Below, piece by piece: positions 1 through 64,000 of a DNA stretch of 64,000 nucleotides (positions are counted from its first letter, which is position 1; every line of letters starts with the position of its first letter). Source of the DNA: Apus apus. Its lineage: Eukaryota > Chordata > Aves > Apodiformes > Apodidae. The notes under the pieces are model-generated. The model was not told the DNA's origin and made no database searches. It saw only the letters and a list, made by a program, of their open reading frames with translations. The stretch covers positions 70,266,905 through 70,330,904 of the forward strand of contig NC_067312.1 of NCBI RefSeq assembly GCF_020740795.1, given 5' to 3'. The position numbers and the translations under genes are program-made.

Positions 1-1030
1 AGAACCACTGCTCAAGCAGAGATGATTTTCCACAAGAGAGGGAGGACAGGAGACCTGAGGTGTCAGGATCCCTCCTGTTGTCCCAGGTATGTCAACCCCG
101 TATGTGAACCAGAATCCTTTATTACTTACATATCTCTTCATAACCCTGTGAAAAGATTTCAGCATACCCTGACTTTTTGCTGACTTCCACAAAACACTCA
201 GCAAGCCTGCCTCTGAAGCATAAAGCAAAAAGGAGATGATGTAAGGATCATCTTCCCCATCATCTCCAGCTGCACTGGACTGACAGCCAATACAAGATTA
301 GATTACGTCTGCATGTGCAGGACCATTGCCTTAAGTTAGTTTCCCGTTGTAGAACGCAGGTTAAAGCAGCCCTAAGTCTCTGCAACAAGGAACAGCTGTG
401 CATTACAAGTAATTTTCAGAAGTACTATACAGAAAATTAATCTTTTATACATCTCATCACAAAACCACTGTCAACTAGTGGGCATAGCAACCAGTTGCTG
501 TAGAAGAGACCCATTATTTCTAGTGATGTAAAGATTCACAGGGTTGAAAACACAGACATATTGCTTCTGCTTTCTTACCAATTGCAGAAAATAAGGAAAA
601 CAGCCAAAATAACTGTGTGAGGCATTTATTTTTAAGGGTCCTTGTACTGCTGGACAACATTGCCAATCCAAACAAAATATGAGACTATTACAAAAGAGAA
701 CATTTCAAAATAAACACTCTATTTGCATTTTGTTTTTCAACCCTTAAAATGTATTGGATCTTACAGGCAACCTGCATTTTGATGCCACGAGAGTATTTTA
801 ATACCTATTTTTTACATTTAAGAAATCTTACAGCTGAAGATCTCACAAAGTTCTAGTTCTTACCTTGGTAAACGGACTTGCTTAAGTTGAACTTTGGCTA
901 TTAGGAGAGTTGTGATGATTTACAGGAGAATCAACACCTCTAGAAATCCTTCCTTCCCACACTGCTAGGGCCCAGCTTAGCCAGGAAGGGAACAGCCCTT
1001 TCTTCCCAAGCCACCAAGGCTCAGCCTAGT

Positions 1031-1225
1031 TGAACACCTCCAGGGATGGAGACCCCACAAAACCTCTGGGCAGCCTGTTCCAGTGTCTCACCACACTTAC
1101 ACTGAAGAGTTTATGCCTGATCTCTAACCTAAATCTCTCTTCTTTCAGCTTAAAACCATTACCCCTCATCTTCTCACTGCAAGCCCCTGTAAAAAGCAAG
1201 ACAAATATTCTACAAGCCTTACCAA
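1031..1225 (-). mobile_element. CR1 LINE fragment, internal ORF2 C-terminal part
   Basis: On the minus strand it reads EKMRGNGFKLKEERFRLEIR and then HWNRLPRGFVGSPSLEVF, the usual C-terminal end of CR1 ORF2. The terminal 3' repeat is missing. Antisense to MSH3, same strand as DHFR. Borders approximate. Confidence 0.85.
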
Positions 1226-2628
1226 AAAACTTGCCCATTTTGTCCTTGCAGATACAGATACACCTTAGCCACTAGATTTTTCTAAGTGTTAGTCTTAAGG
1301 GAGGGTCTTCTAAATCTTTTCCTCTGTAATCTCTGCAAGCATACTTGAAAAAGAACTTTAAAAGCAACCTTTCATAGCTGCATGATTTATGTCTGCAACT
1401 GACTCATATATTAACCTTTTTTAGTCATTTTTTTTCCCAGAGGAATGTTAAATCAATATGTTTGTTCACAAGAACAAGCACACACAAAAACCTTGTTTAG
1501 GAATAATAGCAATATTACACCTTTCTTTCCACATAACAAATCCTCTGAGTTTCTTTTGAAGACTACTGGAAAGGCTGGATATATCATTCTCAAGTCTGTG
1601 AAAGTTTGAGGATGCTAAATTGAAGAAAATTATTAAACTTTTAAACAAAATTATTTATTAATCCACTGGCTTAATATTGTAGTTCTGATTCCTCTAATTT
1701 TATTAATAACTAGTTAAGAACAAGAAGGATTGGCCATCAGTGGTATGACTACAATAGTCATGGGTATATTTTTACAAAATACAAATCTCTATGGGATGAC
1801 AGTGCTGCCAGCTGTAATGCTGTGACCCTGCCACTTTTATGTAAAAGAGATAGGAGGGAATTGCACAGAGTGCTTAAACCCTTACTCAAAAAACACCCAG
1901 AAGTTCATAGAAATACAGGAAAATTTCTTCCCATTCCCATCTTTTAGTTCAGCTACATAAATACATATGGGAAAATTCTCCTGGAAGGAAGGATTCTGAA
2001 ACATGACAGTAATGAAGTAAGAGAGTTATATTTTCATATATCCTAGGAAGACAGTCACCTTCCTTGGAAACAAGGCCTCTCAACCATACATGTGCATAAT
2101 GGGAAAAACTGTCATGTGCTTGGTGGGACAGGGAAAGAGAACCCAGACAGTGCAACCTCAACAATCTTGTCTTCACTTTACATAAGGTAAAGCTACCAGC
2201 TTTCAAAACATAAGTTTTTTCAAGTCACACCTCAGACTGAATGCACCACTTAAAAAACATGCTAACACTCACATTAGTCTCTATTCCAATAGGTGTGCAG
2301 CTCAAAACCACTTACTCTTATATGCAGGGAAGCTAGAAAAAAGGTTATTATTTCTGTTATAATTTACAAGAAATTTCAGACATACTAAAACATGATATTT
2401 AAAACGTATATTAGAGTTAGCTAGTCAAGTTTTGGCAGGCTTGGAAAAAATAATGATAAAACTAGTGACTCACATTGTTAATACTTCTCTCTTCTAGAGT
2501 GATCCTTATGGTACAGCAAAGATGTGAAGCTTAGCAAATGTGGCATTCACTACCCACTCAGGGCAGTCGGAACCCAGTGAAGCTTATATGCTTATTCAAG
2601 AAACTCTATTTAAGAGGGTAATTATATC

Positions 2629-2808
2629 ATAGAATCATATCATAGAATCTTAGGGGTTGGAAGGGACCTCGAAAGATCATCTAGTCCAACCCCCCCTGCT
2701 AGAGCAGGGTCACCTAGAGCACATCACACAAGAACGCATCCAGGTGGGTTTTGAATGTCTCCAGTGAAGGAGACTCCACAACCTCCCTGGGCAGCCTGTT
2801 CCAGTGCT
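2629..2808 (-). mobile_element. CR1 LINE, 3' end fragment
   Basis: Begins with ATCATAGAATCATATCATAG, the reverse complement of the CR1 3' terminal repeat. It continues with GGTTGGAAGGGACCTCG and CATCTAGTCCAACCCCC and is truncated after about 180 bp, at CAGCCTGTTCCAGTGC. Confidence 0.93.
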
Positions 2809-3573
2809 AATTAATCATCTGCAAGAGACTTGCTGCACTAAATATGAGTAACAACTTCATAATTCAATATTTTTTAAGAATTAAAGAGGTAGATTACAAA
2901 ACACAGTATGTCAAATGCTAATCCATAGGAAGACACCTGAGCATGAATATTAGATAAGATTTTCCCTTGCAGATTACTGGAAATTTAATTTCCAGCTCAA
3001 GCCTCTTTGAAGGATTTCCCCAAACACTATTTATCACCAGCATCTGTTTTCTGTTATGGCCAGCCCAGATATTAAATAAACAGCAGAACCAACAAAACTT
3101 GTTGTGGAAGAAGTTTTTGCTGTTACAAGTTTCTTCTCCAAATTTATACACAAATACAATTCTGTACTTCAGCAGTATGACCTTGAGTGTTGTTATTTGC
3201 TTCTGTGGCATTGAGAAAGCAATAAGCTGAGTAGGAACATATAAATTAGAAGAGACAATTTTAAATGTTTGAGATGCTGTAGGAAAAACTATTTTATCAA
3301 GGTGAAAACCTGTTTGAAATATAGCCTGTTTTGGTGTTACTAAAGAGGCCTTGGTTATGAGGACCTGAGTCATAAATTTTTCAATTTTCTTTTTTTTTTT
3401 GTTTAAGTTTTGTTGCTAGGATGTGTTTGTTTGGTTTTTTTTTTCCTTTTCCACTAGTAAGTTCACTGTTAGGGATTTGTGCTTGCTTATTTTTACAATG
3501 CCAGATTTATCTTAAACACTCAACACACAACATAGCACAAGACAATACTATCCACATAAGTAAATATACACCT

Positions 3574-3617
3574 GTTTTGTTTTGTTTGGTTTGTTGTTTG
3601 TTTGTTTGTTTTTTTTA
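3574..3617. repeat. T/G-rich simple repeat
   Basis: A run of TTTTG/GTTT units ending in eight T. Confidence 0.8.
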
Positions 3618-6600
3618 GTCCTATTTAATATTTGGGGATGTGCTGGACTTACAGTTCCTATTGCTATTAAAATCTGATTTTTTTGTAAATCAGTTTAAAA
3701 CACACAGCTTAAATCCAGTCAAAAGAGACTGATATAATTGATACTGAGCAGACTCCCTTAGGATCTCACGGTAGCACTATTTTGTGGAGTCAAAGCCCAG
3801 ACATAAACTTCTCAATTAAGAAACAATGAATGCATTTGCATTAGTGTCTTAACCCAGAACAGAAACGTGGTTTTGAAATTATTTTTCCAGTTGTCCCCCC
3901 TCGCCATGCTCTAGTACATGTTTTGTACTGGGGAGCAATCTTGGGGTGCATGAACTAAATTACTTGGGGATGAAACCAAGACAGAAAATCTCCTCCAGGA
4001 ACACACTGGATAAGGTCTAACAGCTACTAGGGACTCAAGGGCCAGAACCAATGAGTGAGTCACCACCACAAGTTTTCCAGCACACAAAAAGCACTCTTGA
4101 GCCAGCAGACAGCTCTCAAAACATCAAGTGCTCAGGCAGAATCATAGAGTGCTTCTCATGATACATAACAGATTCATAATTGCTGTGACCTGCTGGCCAT
4201 TGCTGGGCTGCTGTACTCCTCTTTACTCACCCATATAATAAAAACCAACATCAACTCCTTCTGGAGCTCAGGAGATGCAAAATAGTACAGAAGATCCAGT
4301 ATGGTGTCACACCAAGATCCAAAGAAATCACACTTGTAAACCTGTGCTGTGAGAAATCCAAAAGTTTCCCTGGAGGCAACTGTACTACCTTGTGACTGTA
4401 TCAGGAGATCACAAACCTGAAGAGATGATCAGTGTCAAGTCAAATTTAAGATTATGAAGGCTGCACAAAGGTTTTTGAATGCTCAGTGAACTGTGGGAGC
4501 TGTTTCCAGTCTTTTCTGCTCTCATTTCCTAATTCCAATGCTCTACTTGGCTATCCCTGTCCCCACCAAAATGCCCACTACATCCAGCTCCTCTGCCTTT
4601 TCCTGTTGCAGACATCAAGGCCCAGAACAGACCATTTCCCACAGTATGTTGCTGAACACAGCATGAATGTAACCTACATGAGGATTTGGATGGCCACCCT
4701 GTTCAGAGCTCACCTTTCTCTGTTCTTCACAGAACTTCAGCCAGCTTATGCCAATAATCTCACCATCCTGGAAAGAGCTGTGTCATTGAGAACCTAAGGG
4801 CAGTGGGCAGGATGGCCATAAGCTGCACTTGCCATTATAAGTGTTCAGAGACTGTGAGGCTTGCTTCTCTCTTCTCTGCAGTCCTGTGAGGAAGAGGCCA
4901 TGAACAGCAGCAGCCTCCATCCCATCCCTTGCCCCTCCTGCTGAGGGCAGCATCTTTTCTTGAACTGGCACCCTGGAGCACAGAATCTAGCACCTTTGCT
5001 TGCCTCAGTTCTTAGAGGCTGGGGAGGGCACAGCAGCCATCTGTGCTTGAGACTGAGAGAAAGGCTGGACACTTGTGTCCCATAGAGTGCCCTTCTGCAC
5101 TCAGGCAGCTGAGTAGGTGCTCTGCCTCAGCAAAACTCTCTAATGGGGACAAGCCAGGCTTGTGTTTCAGTGTGATACCTGGGCAGGGCAGCATGAGGCA
5201 CAGAGGGGAGGCAGTATGTCACATAAGGCAGGTGCTAAAACATCTTGAATGACCCTGTGGAGAAAGAAGGTGCCAGCATCACTTTTCAGTCTGAGGTTCT
5301 TTGGAAACCTCCTGAACCATGTGTGAATCTGCCTCCGTTCATGGGCTACCTGTGGTAACCCTAGTGGCTTGCTGCCCTGGGTGGGCATGTAGGTATTGCC
5401 CAGAGCACCCAAAGAGGGTGTGGGAAACCAAAGAGCACAAAGGCCTGGAAGATCATGTGTGTGTTCCCTCCTCATAACACCTACAGAAACATGGCTTGGA
5501 GGATTGCTTCAGGGAGCTCAGTGATAACAAGCCTGATCATGGTGGACCTCCCCATCCCACACTGATTAACTGATCATAAGTTGGTAAAGTTAAGTATCTG
5601 CAGGAGGCAGATGAAAAGCATGGTGCTTTCCAGAGTGGTCTGTTCTCCTCATCGAGGTCTGTCCTCATACAAGTCTCCCTGGTTTGAAAGATCTGAACTT
5701 TGGGTTAAACTCCCCAAAGTGCTAGAAGTGGTAATGTCCATTTCAAACCACTCCAGTTGCACTGACTTGCTGAAGTACTCTGTCTCCACCACAAGCCTAT
5801 ACGAAGAAATACAATCTGTTATAAATCTTTAAGCCATATAAAGTAGTAACATCAAAATAATGCTTTAAAAGCAATGTAGATGCTTGAAAGGGGGAAAACA
5901 GTTAAAATTTTAAGTCATATTCTCTTATGCTGATCAGCCCAAGTAACATGTTGCAAAAGCACTATCAATAAAACTGCTTATTTACAATCTAAGTATTGGC
6001 GAGTAATACTCTAAAAATTGCATTGTTTTCTACAAAATACCAGCCATGTACTAGAAAAATATTTAAATTAGAATTCTACAACACAAATGCTCCTGGAAGA
6101 ACAAGCAAAAACAATCACTGTGCAGCACTAGATAAGTATGAGACCATTGCATAGAAGGGGTAAATGCTCCTGCTCATTCTGCAGGATTACAGGCAGAAGC
6201 CAAATCCAGTCTCTTCTCACGTTGGGCAATTTTGTCCAACCAGAAGAGAATCTGTGTCCAGAAATAAACCTGCTACTTCCTGCCTGGAAGCAGCATTTTA
6301 ATGGCTGGGAGTGAAGGACTGGTTATTTTATATGTTAATACTTGATCACAGATTGAATGCATTTGGACATCAAGTATGTGGTGGACTTCACATGCAAAAC
6401 TGATTATAAAACATAAATTAAAAAAAAAATAAAGGAAAAAAAAACAACAGATAGAGGTACACAAGTGCTTTACAGGCTATTTCCGTATTCATCTTATTTT
6501 TCTTACAATCTTACCAATATCTAACTACTTTCCTTTTTTACTGCAAAAGATACATTCCCAAAGACACAGAGAAGAGGTTCATGAAAGGCACAAACTGCAA

Positions 6601-7859
6601 AGGCAAGAAATACCAGAACTTGTATTTTCCCTCCCTGTATACAAAGCATGTAAGCCCTAATATTATAAGCCCTAATTTGCTATCAGTACTATGATGGCAT
6701 TTTCATCAAACACCTGAAGTCTAAGTGCCAAATGAGGACGTGGAGTGTGTTTCCCAAGATGCTTATAATACTTAAAGGAAAGCAGAAGAGTCCTTTATTA
6801 CTAAAAGAAAAAAAGAAGAATTTGATTTACAATTCCTGATTAAGATTCTTTTATCAGAAGACAGAATGCGTATTGAGTGCTTATTCTGTATTCTCCTAAT
6901 TGATAGAGGAACTAGGGTTGCTGGCCATTATCTTGTACGTGGTACTGACAACAAATAGAAATGACATGAGAATTTAAAAGAAGTCAAAATCAATTCAGAG
7001 TTGAAGGGCAGGACTTTTTACAGACTGTGGAAGGTCTGAAAGGGACTGAAGGGATGTGGGTGGAGGCATAAAGAGTTCACTAAACTTCACATGTGTATAA
7101 AAGAAAGATGAGAGGGGGGAAGGGAGAAAGATGACCGAAGGAACATAGGACAAGGGAAGTTTTACTCCAGACCTTCATGTTGCACAGCTGGTATCTAAGT
7201 TAAGGAGAGGAAGACTATTGCATCTGTGGGAAAACAGGGCAGTTTATACGGGGCTTTGTCTGTGAAAAGATGGTGCTGAGAAAAAAGTGGCACATGCTGC
7301 CCTTTTAGCACATGAATGGACACCTGGATAAACCTGGCGAGTGGGAACCGTAGGGATGCCTGGTTGCTGGAAGGGAAATGAGTGTTAGTTCTACTTTTGT
7401 TGTGTATCACCTCTTACAGCTGACACTATCACTTGCCAGCTCTCTCTAAACCCTCTTTTCTTACTTGTATACTTGTATAAACTGTCACGCTCTGGCTGCA
7501 AAAGCTGGATCATTTTTCCGTTTTTCCCTACATCCTCTGCAGAGTCAGTCTACTGCCTCAGTAAAATAAGGTCTTGGTGTTAAACCCCAACAGTTTAGAT
7601 ATTTAAGAAAAGCTCTCCAAAGCGCAATGCTTGTATGACACTGGACCATTGGCAAGAGCAGCATTTGGTTACTTGGACAGATATTTTAAACTTGTGAGTT
7701 GAAATTTTACTCTCCTAAGACTTGTCCTGTTGGAACGGAAGCACTGGACTGTGCTGGGTCACAAGATGGAAAGGCACTTCCTAAAGCCAAAGTAGTAGAA
7801 AATTGAGCCACCCTCATCCCACTGCAGAAAAGGAGAAGCTAGGAGTACTCTAAATGTAC

Positions 7860-12142
<4,283 letters not shown>

Positions 12143-12311
12143 CCCGCTTCCCGCCGGACCCGGGTTTCGCCGCGAGCGAGTCCCAGCGGCGCGGCCCGGC
12201 GGGGCCCGCCCCGCGCCCGCCCCGCGCCCGCCCCGCGCCCGCCCCGCGCCCGCCCCGCTCGCATCCGGCGGGAGGCGGTGCCGGTGCCCGCCGCCCGGGG
12301 CCGCCGTGGCC
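12143..12311. promoter_or_regulatory. Bidirectional DHFR/MSH3 promoter core
   Basis: This is the 169-bp gap between the DHFR start codon (12142, minus) and the MSH3 start codon (12312, plus). No TATA or CCAAT box is visible. It contains five tandem GC boxes (12204-12258) and E2F-like strings near DHFR (CTTCCCGCC at 12147-12155; GTTTCGCCGCGAG near 12163-12175). DHFR and MSH3 are known to share a divergent promoter in mammals; the same arrangement here is seen directly from gene positions. Cap sites are not determined. Confidence 0.9.
12204..12258. promoter_or_regulatory. Five perfect 11-bp GC-box repeats (Sp1-type)
   Basis: The unit GCCCGCCCCGC is repeated exactly five times (12204, 12215, 12226, 12237, 12248). 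Each unit carries CCGCCCC, the reverse complement of the Sp1/KLF core GGGGCGG. The 11-bp spacing is close to one helical turn, so bound factors would sit on one face of the DNA. GC-box arrays are established control elements of mammalian DHFR promoters; use here is inferred. Confidence 0.85.
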
Positions 12312-63549
<51,238 letters not shown>

Positions 63550-64000
63550 GTAAGGACAAATATAATGTGGGGTTTTTTTATAAATACTGAAATTTTAACA
63601 GCTGCTTGACATACTGTTTCCAATGAAGTTAGTTAAGTTAGTTTGTAAGTCTCATCCAGAAGTTTTAAATTCTTTTAAATGGAGAATTATGTTTTCAGAG
63701 GCATTAATTAAAGTTAGTCTGTTCTAGCTTTTAGTATGAGTTAGGAACCTTATTGCACTTTAAATAGCAAAGAACTTTCTTAAAGTTTGAGTTATTGAGC
63801 ACCTGCAGTCAAGTGCTAAGACTACAGTAGGGTTTGTGCTACTGCACAGAGCTTATACACAGACTTGGTTTAAACTTGTTAGTTAATCCAGTAACGTTCC
63901 TAAAAATATTTTCTGGCTAAAGGAAAAACATGCCTAAGTATTTAGTCTGTTGGAGGTACCTTATGTAAAGGATTGTTGGTGAACAAGATCAGTTAATGAA
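63550..64000 (+). other. MSH3: MSH3 intron 11 (continues past right edge)
   Basis: Starts with donor GTAAGG after exon 11. Nothing recognisable in the 451 bp present. Confidence 0.9.

Larger units (their letters stand above)
1..7859 (-). other. DHFR: DHFR intron 4 (continues past left edge)
   Basis: At least 7.86 kb without a recognisable exon. I searched the reverse strand for the next DHFR exon (the FVTR...FESDTFFPEI region) and did not find it, so it lies outside. The stretch contains two CR1 fragments (about 1031-1225 and 2629-2808), a T/G-rich simple repeat (3574-3617), and a slightly GC-richer block (about 3900-5560) of unknown origin. Otherwise it is AT-rich unique sequence. Confidence 0.85.

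Noticed and set aside
2918..3373. 151-codon minus-strand open frame in DHFR intron 4
   Set aside because: No recognisable domain or start context, a plus-strand frame covers the same place, and it does not resemble DHFR exon 5 or 6.
12204..12258. Regular direct repeats as a CRISPR-like array
   Set aside because: Units are 11 bp, contiguous, without spacers, and lie in a vertebrate promoter; they are GC boxes.

Overview
The window is avian nuclear DNA. The evidence is CR1 LINE fragments in both orientations with the typical ATTCTATGATT-type 3' ends, low repeat density, a single sharp CpG island, and exons that read as bird-like DHFR and MSH3. From memory the DHFR exons are close to chicken but not identical, so a non-galliform bird is likely; the species cannot be fixed from the sequence alone.

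The window holds one head-to-head gene pair. DHFR (dihydrofolate reductase) runs leftward on the minus strand from a start codon at 12142. Exons 1-4 (residues 1-123 of about 190) are present with exon sizes 86, 50, 106 and 127 nt. The last exons lie beyond position 1, after an intron of at least 7.86 kb. MSH3 (mismatch-repair MutS homologue, the MutS-beta partner of MSH2) runs rightward from a start at 12312. Exons 1-11 (520 codons) are present: the PCNA-binding motif, the mismatch-binding domain, the connector and the start of the lever domain. The ATPase domain lies beyond the right edge. All splice phases join into open frames in both genes.

The two start codons are only 169 bp apart inside a CpG island (about 11690-12640). 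That gap carries five perfect 11-bp GC-box repeats. DHFR intron 1 carries a consensus E2F site and an inverted pair of ACTACAACTCCC motifs (ZNF143/THAP11 type) in an 83-bp near-palindrome. This looks like a TATA-less bidirectional promoter joining nucleotide supply (DHFR) with replication-linked repair (MSH3).

MSH3 intron 6 is an AT-AC intron with a perfect U12-type donor, spliced by the minor spliceosome. MSH3 intron 8 is very long (29.2 kb) and, apart from four CR1 copies and simple repeats, shows nothing coding. Other repeats are CR1 fragments in DHFR intron 4 and MSH3 introns 3, 9 and 10, including one of about 1.9 kb (57437-59325) with endonuclease and reverse-transcriptase remnants and an internal deletion. 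I saw no tRNA, rRNA, CRISPR, bacterial-type operon or other protein gene, and no clearly undescribed system. The most interesting points are the promoter architecture and the U12 intron.
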